47,473 nt of DNA, taken from NCBI GenBank assembly GCA_017412705.1, contig JAFPWS010000034.1, positions 1 through 47,473 on the forward strand, written 5' to 3'. Under the pieces are notes generated by a model that was not told the DNA's origin, did no database searches, and saw only the letters and a program-made list of their open reading frames with translations. Numbering within the stretch: position 1 is the first letter of the stretch; each line of letters begins with the position of its first letter. This document shows positions 25,148-38,000 of this stretch, piece by piece. The position numbers and the translations under genes were made by a program. This stretch comes from Prevotella sp. (GTDB lineage: Bacteria; Bacteroidota; Bacteroidia; Bacteroidales; Bacteroidaceae).

Positions 25148-27790
25148 ATGAGAAGAAGCATCGTTTTAAGCATCGTATTGTGCCTGACGCTGACCATGAT
25201 GGCCCAGCGGGTGAGCATTGTGACAGGAAAAAAAGCCACCAACCGTGAGCAGTATGCTGCCGGGTATCTGAAGAAGAAACTCACGGCAATGGGCTATGAA
25301 GTGACGGCCAAGAAAGGGCCGCGCATCACGCTCACCAATGCTGCTACAGGTACAGCAGAGGGCTACACCATCACCAAAGACGAGAAAGGGATAGTGGTAT
25401 CGGGCAACGACGCCACGGGTGTCATCTACGGTTGTGTGGAACTGGCTGACCGCATCCGCCAGAAGGGTTCGCTGGATATTGAGCCTGTGGAGGAGACTCC
25501 AGGAATGGTGATGCGCGGCACGTGTATCGGACTGCAAAAGACGGTGTATCTGTCTGGACATGCTGTCTATGAGTATCCCTACACGCCGGAGAACTTCCCC
25601 TGGTTCTACGACAAAGCGGAGTGGATCAAGTACCTCGACATGATGGTGGAGAACAAGATGAACTCGCTGTACCTCTGGAATGGCCATCCCTTTGCCTCGC
25701 TGGTGAAGTTGAAGGACTATCCCTTCGCGTTGGAGGTGGACGAGGAGACCTTTAAGAAGAACGAGGAAATCTTCTCATTCCTGACCCATGAAGCTGACAA
25801 ACGCGGCATCTGGGTGATTCAGATGTTCTATAACATCATCCTGAGCAAGCCTTTTGCTGACCACTACGGTCTGAAGACGCAGGACCGCAACCGCCCCATC
25901 ACGCCATTGATTAGCGACTACACGCGCAAGTCGATTGCCGCCTTCATCGAGAAGTATCCCAACGTGGGCCTGCTGGTATGTCTTGGCGAGGCCATGGCGA
26001 CGATAGACGACGACGTGAAGTGGATGAAGGAGACGATTATTCCCGGCATCCTTGACGGACTAGGCCCCTCTCTCAAAGGGGCAAGGGGTTTACCTCCCAT
26101 CGTGCTTCGTTCGCACGATACGGACGGGCCGTTGGTGCTGAAGGAGTCGCTGCCTCTCTATCCCAACATCTACACCATGTCGAAATATACGGGCGAGTCG
26201 CTGACCACCTATCAGCCTGGCGGACCATGGGGTGAGACGCACCGCCAGCTGGCGGAGGCTGCTCCCGTTCACATCGACAATGTACATATCCTGGCCAATC
26301 TGGAGCCTTGGCGCTGGTCAAGCCCCGCCTTCATAGAGAAGACGGTACAGGCCATGCACCGCGTACACCACTCCAAGGGCCTGCACCTCTATCCGCAGGC
26401 TTCCTATTGGGACTGGCCCTATACGGCAGACAAACTGCCTGGTGGTGAACGCCAGAAGCAGTTGGACCGCGACTGGATGTGGTATCAGGCGTGGGGCCGC
26501 TATGCGTGGAACGACCAGCGTGGCGAGGATAAGACGTATTGGAAACGTGAGTTGGCTGAATACTACGGTATCGACACCATCGCTGCAGGTCATCTGCTGA
26601 ATGCCTACGACGAGGCTGGCGAGATAGCCCCCAAGCTCTTGCGTCGCTTCGGCATCACCGAGGGCAACCGTCAGACGCTGCTCTTAGGTATGACGATGGG
26701 ACAGTTGGTGAATCCTTACAAGTACACCATCTATCCGGGCTTCTACGAGAGCTGCGGACCCGAGGGTGAGAAACTCATCGAGTACATCGAGAAAGAATAC
26801 AACGGTCAGGCGCACAAGGGTGAGCTGCCTTTCGACATCGTCGACCAGTGTGTGAATCATGGTGACCGCGCCCTCGTCGAGATGGCAGCGATTACCGCCA
26901 AACCCACCCGTCATGCTGACGAGTACCAGCGTGTATGGAACGACTTCCGCTGCTATGCCCTGTTTGCCAAAGCTTTCCAGTTAAAGGTGCGTGCTGCCGC
27001 TGAGGTACTGCGCTACAAGTGGACGAAGGATATCACCCATCTGGAGTCGGCAGTCAGATGGCTGGAACAGAGCAACAGTACTTGGAACGACCTGTGTCAG
27101 CTGACCGACGAGACCTACCTCTATGCCAACTCCATGCAAACTGCCCAGCGTCGAGTGCCTGTAGGCGGCGATGGCGGTAAGATGAAGACATGGAGTGAAC
27201 TGGCTGTGGTCTATCAGGAAGAACTCGATGCCTTTAAGGAGAATATCGAAAAACTGAAACACCCTGTGGCTCAGACGGATGTCAAGATACTGCCTGCAAA
27301 CAATGCCAAGGTCAGCTATCAAGGAGCCACCGTTATACTGCAGAAGGGCGCTATTCTTTTTGAAAAGCGTCCAGACACACCTGTCGATTCCATTGCGCCT
27401 GAGTTGGCAGGTCTTCAGGCCCTCGTGCTGAATCGTGACACCACCCGCATCGTTGGAACGACGATTGCTTTCGAGAGTGACAAACCCGTCAAAGTGCTTG
27501 TGGGGCTTTTCAAGGATGATGACAAGAAATTCGCCAAGGCACCCAAACTCGAGATTGACGCTACAGGCAATGAGTACGGTCAGGCAGAGCCCATCCTGAC
27601 GAATGCCATCAGCATTGTGCAGATGCCCAAGGTTAATATCCACCAGTATTCGCTGCCAGCAGGTCGCCATACGTTGCGATTGCCAAAGGGCATCCTGATG
27701 GTGGCTGGTTTTACAGATAGTACAATCAACCCACGTGACTGTGGCCTGAATGGTCCATCTACTGAAGTGGACTGGTTGTTCCAAAAATAA
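25148..27790 (+). CDS. GH67-N-domain-like glycoside hydrolase, unclassified
   Basis: This 880-residue secreted protein (signal peptide ending TLTMMAQ) begins with a small alpha/beta domain seen before GH67-, GH115- and GH84-type barrels (about 20-125: QYAAGYLKKKLTAMGYEV, then VVSGNDATGVIYGCVELADRI). A TIM-barrel-like region follows (GMVMRGTCIGLQKTVYL; KYLDMMVENKMNSLYLWNGHPF; NVGLLVCLGEAM; PPIVLRSHDTDG), then a helical region and a C-terminal beta domain. It resembles alpha-glucuronidase relatives but is much longer than GH67, and I cannot fix a family or substrate. An in-frame hairpin at 26064 inserts GPSLKGARG before LPPIVLR. It is followed after 6 nt by the GH43-like/GH2 gene. Confidence 0.7.
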   Translation: MRRSIVLSIVLCLTLTMMAQRVSIVTGKKATNREQYAAGYLKKKLTAMGYEVTAKKGPRITLTNAATGTAEGYTITKDEKGIVVSGNDATGVIYGCVELADRIRQKGSLDIEPVEETPGMVMRGTCIGLQKTVYLSGHAVYEYPYTPENFPWFYDKAEWIKYLDMMVENKMNSLYLWNGHPFASLVKLKDYPFALEVDEETFKKNEEIFSFLTHEADKRGIWVIQMFYNIILSKPFADHYGLKTQDRNRPITPLISDYTRKSIAAFIEKYPNVGLLVCLGEAMATIDDDVKWMKETIIPGILDGLGPSLKGARGLPPIVLRSHDTDGPLVLKESLPLYPNIYTMSKYTGESLTTYQPGGPWGETHRQLAEAAPVHIDNVHILANLEPWRWSSPAFIEKTVQAMHRVHHSKGLHLYPQASYWDWPYTADKLPGGERQKQLDRDWMWYQAWGRYAWNDQRGEDKTYWKRELAEYYGIDTIAAGHLLNAYDEAGEIAPKLLRRFGITEGNRQTLLLGMTMGQLVNPYKYTIYPGFYESCGPEGEKLIEYIEKEYNGQAHKGELPFDIVDQCVNHGDRALVEMAAITAKPTRHADEYQRVWNDFRCYALFAKAFQLKVRAAAEVLRYKWTKDITHLESAVRWLEQSNSTWNDLCQLTDETYLYANSMQTAQRRVPVGGDGGKMKTWSELAVVYQEELDAFKENIEKLKHPVAQTDVKILPANNAKVSYQGATVILQKGAILFEKRPDTPVDSIAPELAGLQALVLNRDTTRIVGTTIAFESDKPVKVLVGLFKDDDKKFAKAPKLEIDATGNEYGQAEPILTNAISIVQMPKVNIHQYSLPAGRHTLRLPKGILMVAGFTDSTINPRDCGLNGPSTEVDWLFQK
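26064..26082 (+). repeat. In-frame hairpin in the 25148 gene
   Basis: GCCCCT/AGGGGC form a 6-base stem around CTCTCAA, followed by AAGGGG. It encodes part of GPSLKGARG just before the conserved-looking LPPIVLRSHDTDG strand. It belongs to the same CCCCTC/AAAGGGG type as 28412 and 31263. Confidence 0.6.
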
Positions 27791-27796
27791 AATGCA

Positions 27797-30700
27797 ATGA
27801 TGAAAAGGAAACTCCTCGCTTTACTTGTCTTCGTCAGCCTGACGGCCTCTGCCCAGCAGATTGCCGACGATGTCATGCAGCGCATCTACCAAGAGGTGCG
27901 CACCCCCTATAAATACGGCTTGGTGGTGGCCCCCACGGACAATTACCACAAGATAGACTGTCCTACCGTCTTTCAACAAGATGGCAAATGGCTGATGACC
28001 TACGTTGTCTATAACGGCAAGGAGGGACTTGACGGACGAGGCTACGAGACGTGGCTGGCCAAGAGCGATGACCTGCTGCACTGGCAGACTTTGGGACGCA
28101 TCCTGTCGTATAAGGACGACGGTTGGGACATGAACCAGCGAGGCGGTTTCCCTGCCCTCATCGACTGGACGTGGGGCGGTAGCTATGGTATTGCGAAATA
28201 TAAGAATAACTACTGGATGACCTATATCGGTGGTCACGGCACAGGCTATGAGGCTGTGCGCGAGCCGCTGAACATCGGTATGGCGTGGACAAAGGACGAC
28301 ATCACCCAGGCCCATGAGTGGCAGTCAGACGATAAGCCTCTTATGAGCATTAATGACAAAGACGCGCAATGGTGGGAAAAGTTAGTGCAATATAAGAGTA
28401 CTATCTATAGCCTCCCCAGCCCTTCTCCAAAGGGCGAGGGGAGTGGTTTGCCCAAAGAACTGGCAAAATACCGTTTTGTGATGTTCTATAATGCAGGAGG
28501 TATCAATCCAGATAACAAGCTGAAGGCAGAACGGATTGGAATTGCCCTGTCGAACGACCTCAAGAAATGGAAGCGCTATGACGGCAACCCCGTCTTTGCC
28601 AACGAGGTGGGTGGTATCATCACGGGTGATGCACAGATTGCCAAGATGGGCGACCACTATGTGATGTTTTATTTCAAGGCCTACGACCCGTCGCGCAAAT
28701 ATAATGCTTTCAATACCTTTGCGGTCTCTAAAGACCTCATCCACTGGCAACGTTGGGAGGGTGAAGACCTGATATGGCCTACTAAGCCGTACGACGAGAT
28801 GTTTGCCCATAAGAGCTATGTGGTGAAGCACGATGGCGTGGTATACCATTTCTATTGTGCCGTCAACAACGACCAGCAGCGAGGCATTGCCGTGGCCACC
28901 AGCGTGCCGATGGGCAGGAGTCATGCATCCTTCCCGGCGCCTGAACGAAAGGGGCGCCGCGCCATTACCCCTCTCAACGAAGGCTGGACGGCCGCCACCG
29001 TTCCCGACGGTTTTCCGTCGGGAGTCAACCTCCCCCATAACTTCGACGACTACTACGGCTACCGCCAGCTGCGTCATGGCAACCTGCACGGAAAGGCCGC
29101 CTATCACAAGACTTTCACTACTAAGAAGCAGGAAGGCAAACGCTATTTCCTCCAGTTCGAAGGTGCGGGCACCTATGCCACCGTTACCCTTAACGGCCAT
29201 CCATATCCTGAAGAGCTGGTAGGTCGTACCGTCTGGACGCTCGATGTGACAGACCACCTGCGGAATGGCAGCAACGACCTGGAAGTGGCAGTCAACCATC
29301 CTGCCATGCAGACCACTTCGCCCTGGGTCTGCGGTGGCTGTAGCAGCGAATGGGGCTTCAGCGAGGGCAGTCAGCCTTTTGGCATCTTCCGACCAGTCTC
29401 GCTCATCGAAACCGATGCCATCCGTATTGAGCCCTTCGGCGTTCACATCTGGAACAACGCGGCCTGCGACTCGGTCTTCATTGAGACTGAGGTCAGAAAC
29501 TACACCAGCCAACCCCAGACCATCGAGCTTGTCAACAAGTTTACGCTGGCCTCCGGCAAGCAAGTGTTCCGTCATGCCAGCCCCGTCGTGCTCAAGGCTG
29601 GTGAGAACAAGACCTTCCGCGACGCCGAACACATAGAGGAAGTTCATCGCTGGTCCCTGCAAGACCCTTACCTCTATACGCTCACCACGATGATCAAGCG
29701 CGACGCCAAGACCACTGACGAGGTGCGCACCCCGTTTGGCATCCGCTCCGTCTCATGGCCTGTGTTACGCAAGGATGGCGACAATCGTTTCCTGCTCAAC
29801 GGACAGCCCGTCTTCATCAATGGCACGTGCGAGTACGAACACCTGTTGGGCAACAGCCATGCCTTCACCCCTGAACAGATTCGCTCGCGCATCAAGCAGA
29901 TTACCAATGCCGGCTTTAATGCGTTGCGTGAGGCCCACCAACCCCACAACCTGCTCTACCAACAGCTGTGCGACGAACAGGGGCTGCTCTTCTGGAGTCA
30001 GTTCTCGGCCCATATCTGGTATGACACGCCTCAGTTCCGCGAGAACTTCAAGCGTCTGCTCGTCCGCTGGATCAAGGAGCGTCGCAACTCACCCTCTGTC
30101 ATCCTGTGGGGCCTGCAGAACGAGAGTGTGTTGCCGAAGGACTTTGCCGAGGAGTGCTGCGACATCATCCGCTCACTCGACCCCACCTGCCAAGGGCAAC
30201 GTGCCATCACCACCTGCAACGGCGGTGAAGGAACAGACTGGAACGTCATCCAGAACTGGAGCGGCACCTATGGCGGTTCGGCTGAGAACTACGACAATGA
30301 GCTGAAGCGTCCCGACCAGCTGCTCAATGGCGAATATGGCGCTTGGCGCACCATCGACCTGCACGGCGATGCGAAATACAGCGAAGAGAGTTTCACCAAA
30401 CTGTTGGATACCAAGGCCCGCTTGGCTGAGAAGGCCTTTGCGGCCGGCAGTTCCCCTACCGACACATCCCTCGGTGTCTGCGGCCACTTCCAATGGATTT
30501 TCAACTCGCACGACAATCCCGGTCGGGTACAACCTGACGGCGCCTACCGTCGCATTGACAAAATCGGCCCTATCAACTACAAGGGTCTTGTCACCTCATG
30601 GGAAGAGCCTACCCCAGCCTACTATATGTATCGCCAGCGCTATGCCACAAAAAGTCCTGTAGGCAGTGGCATTACCGCTGCTGATAGGAACATCGACCTC

Positions 30701-31672
30701 GTGAAAGGTGCAGAGGGTTACCACTATCTCTATCGCATCAACTGCGGTGGCGATGCCTTCGTTGACGAGTTTGGCCAGCAATGGCAGGCCGATGATACCA
30801 TCCACAGCCATTCATGGGGTCAGGACTTCGAGGGCATCCATGCCGTACAGGCCTCGCAGCGCCACATCACTGCCGACATCCGTGGCACGAAGAGCGACGA
30901 GCTGTTCCAGTTCTTCCGTTTCGGTCGCCACCGCCTGTGGTACGACTTACCAGTACCCGCCACCGTTCCCGACGGTTCTCCGTCGGGCCTCTACCGTATC
31001 GAGCTTTACTTTGCCGAGCCTTGGCACGGACGTGACGCCTCAGAGACTGCCGACTATGAAGGACTGCGCATCTTCGACGTAGCCGTCAATGGGCAAACCC
31101 TCATCGACGACCTTGACCCATGGGCTGAGGCCGGCTACTGCGGGGCGCTGAAATATGTCGTTACGGCAAAAGCCGACAATGGTCGCCTCCGCATCTCCTT
31201 CCCGGAAGTCAAGGCTGGCCAGGCCGTCATCTGCGGCATTGCAGTGGGAAGCACCCTCCCTTCCTCCCCCCAAAGGGGAGGTGACGGGTCAGTGGTCTGG
31301 CGCGCCTTCGACACCGACACCATCGCCAAGCTGCCCAAGGAAGAACTGCCCAAGGACACCGAGGCTCGTCCTGCAAGCGTCTGCCAGCCCACAGGCAAAT
31401 CCCTGACGTCCTTCATCATCAAACCGGGACTGGGACAGGAATATGCCCTCCGCTTCCGATACAAGAACACAACGGGCCAGCCTGTTACTGCCCGCATGAC
31501 GGTTACCGATTCCAAGAAAACGGTACTGGTGGACCGCGATGTCACCTTCCCGCCAACGCCCAACAAGTTCAAGATGCTCAGCACCACCACAGGCACGCAG
31601 ATCAATGCCGGCACCTATACGGTCAGAGTAGACACCAAAGATATCGAATTCAAAGAACTGGAAATACAATAA
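27797..31672 (+). CDS. Multidomain glycoside hydrolase: GH43-like propeller, GH2, malectin-like
   Basis: The 1291-residue secreted protein (signal peptide ending TASAQ) has three parts. Residues about 25-375 are a five-bladed propeller of the GH43/GH32/GH117 type (DNYHKIDCPTVFQQDGKWLMTYV, LAKSDDLLHWQ, ITGDAQIAKMGDHYVMFY). Residues about 395-990 are a GH2 enzyme with acid/base Glu776 (LWGLQNES) and nucleophile Glu846 (LLNGEYGA). The C-terminal part contains a malectin-like domain (YRIELYFAEPWHG, LRIFDVAVNGQ). Two exo-enzymes in one chain could remove neighbouring sugars from the same branch; the sugars cannot be named. Five short hairpin segments sit in frame at domain loops. It follows the 25148 gene by 6 nt. 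Confidence 0.85.
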   Translation: MMKRKLLALLVFVSLTASAQQIADDVMQRIYQEVRTPYKYGLVVAPTDNYHKIDCPTVFQQDGKWLMTYVVYNGKEGLDGRGYETWLAKSDDLLHWQTLGRILSYKDDGWDMNQRGGFPALIDWTWGGSYGIAKYKNNYWMTYIGGHGTGYEAVREPLNIGMAWTKDDITQAHEWQSDDKPLMSINDKDAQWWEKLVQYKSTIYSLPSPSPKGEGSGLPKELAKYRFVMFYNAGGINPDNKLKAERIGIALSNDLKKWKRYDGNPVFANEVGGIITGDAQIAKMGDHYVMFYFKAYDPSRKYNAFNTFAVSKDLIHWQRWEGEDLIWPTKPYDEMFAHKSYVVKHDGVVYHFYCAVNNDQQRGIAVATSVPMGRSHASFPAPERKGRRAITPLNEGWTAATVPDGFPSGVNLPHNFDDYYGYRQLRHGNLHGKAAYHKTFTTKKQEGKRYFLQFEGAGTYATVTLNGHPYPEELVGRTVWTLDVTDHLRNGSNDLEVAVNHPAMQTTSPWVCGGCSSEWGFSEGSQPFGIFRPVSLIETDAIRIEPFGVHIWNNAACDSVFIETEVRNYTSQPQTIELVNKFTLASGKQVFRHASPVVLKAGENKTFRDAEHIEEVHRWSLQDPYLYTLTTMIKRDAKTTDEVRTPFGIRSVSWPVLRKDGDNRFLLNGQPVFINGTCEYEHLLGNSHAFTPEQIRSRIKQITNAGFNALREAHQPHNLLYQQLCDEQGLLFWSQFSAHIWYDTPQFRENFKRLLVRWIKERRNSPSVILWGLQNESVLPKDFAEECCDIIRSLDPTCQGQRAITTCNGGEGTDWNVIQNWSGTYGGSAENYDNELKRPDQLLNGEYGAWRTIDLHGDAKYSEESFTKLLDTKARLAEKAFAAGSSPTDTSLGVCGHFQWIFNSHDNPGRVQPDGAYRRIDKIGPINYKGLVTSWEEPTPAYYMYRQRYATKSPVGSGITAADRNIDLVKGAEGYHYLYRINCGGDAFVDEFGQQWQADDTIHSHSWGQDFEGIHAVQASQRHITADIRGTKSDELFQFFRFGRHRLWYDLPVPATVPDGSPSGLYRIELYFAEPWHGRDASETADYEGLRIFDVAVNGQTLIDDLDPWAEAGYCGALKYVVTAKADNGRLRISFPEVKAGQAVICGIAVGSTLPSSPQRGGDGSVVWRAFDTDTIAKLPKEELPKDTEARPASVCQPTGKSLTSFIIKPGLGQEYALRFRYKNTTGQPVTARMTVTDSKKTVLVDRDVTFPPTPNKFKMLSTTTGTQINAGTYTVRVDTKDIEFKELEIQ
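28412..28443 (+). repeat. In-frame hairpin in the GH43-like part
   Basis: CTCCCC-A-GCCCTT pairs with AAGGGC-GA-GGGGAG around a 5-base loop, a 12-pair stem. It encodes LPSPSPKGEGSG between TIYS and LPKELAKYRFVMFY. Confidence 0.75.
28935..28959 (+). repeat. In-frame hairpin at the propeller/GH2 junction
   Basis: CGGCGCC (28935-28941) pairs with GGCGCCG (28953-28959) around an 11-base loop. It encodes part of FPAPERKGRRAI just before the GH2 start LNEGW. Confidence 0.6.
28994..29022 (+). repeat. In-frame GCCACCGTTCCCGACGG hairpin in GH2
   Basis: After GCCACCGTT, the 8-base arms CCCGACGG/CCGTCGGG (29003-29010/29015-29022) close on TTTT. It encodes ATVPDGFPSG between LNEGWTA and VNLPHNF. The same unit occurs at 30959 and, in part, at 19546. 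Confidence 0.8.
30959..30987 (+). repeat. In-frame GCCACCGTTCCCGACGG hairpin in the malectin-like part
   Basis: This copy differs from the one at 28994 by a single loop base (TTCT instead of TTTT) over 29 bases. Arms are 30968-30975 and 30980-30987. It encodes ATVPDGSPSG between WYDLPVP and LYRIELYFAEPW. Confidence 0.8.
31263..31281 (+). repeat. In-frame hairpin in the C-terminal part
   Basis: CCTCCCC (31263-31269) pairs with GGGGAGG (31275-31281) around CCAAA... It encodes LPSSPQRGGDGS between CGIAVGST and VVWRAF and matches the CCCCTC/AAAGGGG type. Confidence 0.7.
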
Positions 31673-31685
31673 ACGTTATATAGCT

Positions 31686-35098
<3,413 letters not shown>

Positions 35099-35099
35099 A

Positions 35100-38000
35100 G
35101 TGGAAAGACTAAGAAGACTTCTTTTACTGGTATCATGTTTGCTCTCGGGGCTTCTGGCAAAGGCTGAGACAGGACACCTCTATACGTCCGACAAACTGTC
35201 GAGCGGATTGATTACATGTATCTGCCAAGATCGCTATGGATTTGTTTGGGTGGGGACTGAGTACGGACTGAACAAGTTTGACGGCTACCGCTTTACTGCC
35301 TATTTCCATAGCCGTAAAGACTCTACGACGATTAACGACAACGAGATTTCGTCACTTTTTGTCGATCAGCAGGGACGTCTGTGGGTTGGATGCTCACGAG
35401 GTTTGGCAAGCTACGACTACGAGCACGACAAATTCCATCGCTACACTTTTCCAGAACAGCTGACACCCCGCATCAACTCGCTGACAAACGACTCTTCCGG
35501 GAAGCTGCTGATAGGTACTGCAGGCTATGGCCTTTATTCGTTTGGGAACTCTGGACATATAGACTACGAGAGCCTGTTCAACCGCCGGCAAAGCGACCAT
35601 TTCTATAGTCGTATCCATATAGACCGTCAAGGCAATCTATGGCGTAGCAGCCATCTGACGACATTTACCAAGTTCACCGTCAAGAATGGTCAGCCAACGA
35701 CATTGCGCGACTTTGTGTCTACTTGTGGACAACCTGTTCGCTATATAGAATACGACAATCAGCTGCTCATTGTCTGCATGTATGGCATTCTGGCCTATGA
35801 CTACCAGACTGGCGACATTCGCCAACTGGAATTAGCAGACGCTTCGGGCAAGGCAGGATGGACAGAACATAACGTGAGCTTCGAGGATGCCACTCTGGAC
35901 AAGGCGGGCAACATCTATATAGCCACTGCAGGCAACGGACTGATGAAGCTGGCACGCGGCACCCACCAGCTGACCCGTGTGGCCAATGGCAATGGACGCA
36001 TAGACCTGAGCACAGCCAACGTAGTGGACCTGATGGAGGACAAAAACCAGAACCTGTGGGTGGCATGCTACAACAAGGGACTTTTGATGCTTTCCCGACA
36101 GCAGTCGGCCTTCGAGACATGGAGCCTCTCCGAGCAACACTATGTGACAGGCGGCGGTGTGTCGTCCATCACGGCTGGTGAGGGTGACGACACCTGGTGT
36201 ACCGTACAGAATAGCGGTGTCTTCAAGCTGGATGCTGCCGGACGAGTGACAGCCCATCCGCAGTCGCCTATCGGCACCCGGCTCATCTTCCGCAGCAAGA
36301 CAGGCCAATACTGGCTGACGACGGAGAATGTGCTCTATCGATATGACCCCTATACAGGAAAGGGCACCCCTGAGGTGACGCTGAACGGACGCGGACTGAA
36401 CTGCATGGCTGAGGACGAACAAGGCAGGCTCTACATCTGCTCCTTCGGCATGGGACTTTATGTCTATAATCCCGCGACCAAACAAGGCGAACTGCTCAAC
36501 ATGCAGCAGACTCAGCGCAAGGGTGGATACCTGTGCAACGACTGGATCAAGGGACTGATGTTCGACTCGCATGGACAGCTTTGGATTAGCACCACGAGCG
36601 GCATCTCCATGATGCAACCCGAGGGTTTTGTATTCAACAGCCGCGGATGGAATGTACTGTTAGACGGCAAACAGTGCTATACCACCTGCGAGACAGCTGA
36701 CGGCAACATACTTATCAGCACTGAGAGCGGTCTCTACTGCTACAACCAAAAGACGAACAAGGTGGCCGAGGTACCCGAGACGGAACCTCTGCACGACAAG
36801 ATGATATGCGGAATGGTGTGCGACCAGCAAGGCGACATCTGGATATCGACGACTATGGGTATTTGGCAGTTCTGCGTGAGTAATGCGAAAGGAGCCAAGA
36901 GCAGGCTGGCAGGCCATATTGCTGGCAACGGACTGACAACCAATGAGTACGTATTAGGCACGATGTTGCATCGCAAGGACGACCGCATCAGCTTTGGTAC
37001 AGCTGACGGACTGGTGACCTTCCTGCCTCGTGATGTCAGTACGCTGACACAAACCCTGGGAAAGACCTTCCTGACACGTTTCAACGCTGCCGGAAGGGCT
37101 TTGAATCCCTTGGAAAACCATTTCGAGCTGGCCTACGCCGACAACTCGTTCACGATGGAGTTCTCGCTGCTGGACTTTAAGAATGCGGAGAACGTATCCT
37201 TCCAATACCGAATGAATGGTGGCGACAACTGGATGCAGACCAACGAGGGCAACAACCAACTGACTTTCCACCAGCTGCAGCCCGGAGTCTATACCATTGA
37301 GGTAAGGGCGTCAGCTGACGGCATTGTATCGGATGAGGTGACCACGCTGACGGTAACCATCCAGAAACCCTGGTATAAGACGACATGGGCCTATCTGCTG
37401 TATGGTCTGATAGTGGCAGGATTCATCGGTCTGCTGCTGTTCAACTGGGAGCGTCAGCGCCGTCGCGATCTGGAGGAGTCGAAGATGCAGTTCCTCATCA
37501 ATGCCACCCATGACATACGCTCACCGCTGACACTCATCATGGGGCCGCTGAAAAAGCTGAAGGAGCGTCTCCAGGATTCTGAGAGCAAGGCAGACCTGGA
37601 CACCATCGACAAGAATGCCCAAAGGCTGTTGCTGCTGGTCAACCAGATACTGGACGAGCGAAAGATTGACAAGCATCAGATGAAGCTCTCGTGCCAGGAG
37701 ACTGACCTGACGGCCTTCTGCTATGGCATCTACAAGCTTTACGAATACAACGCACTGCAACAGCATATCCACTATGCCTTCATACACCCGGAGAATAGTA
37801 TCAAGGTATGGATAGACCGCACGCAGTTTGACAAGGTGGTCAGCAACCTGTTGTCGAACGCCTTCAAGTATACCAAGGACGAGATTATCGTTCGCCTCTC
37901 GCTGACTGACACTGCCAACATCGAGGTCATTGACAACGGCAATGGCTTTGAGGACGACAAGACTGACCGGTTCTTTGAACGCTTCTACCAAGGCAAGAAT

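Noticed and set aside
28382-29662. 426-codon minus-strand open frame
   Set aside because: Antisense to the GH43-like/GH2 gene; no recognisable motif. Similar long antisense frames occur at 526-1173, 42136-43269 and 45290-46264 and were dropped for the same reason.
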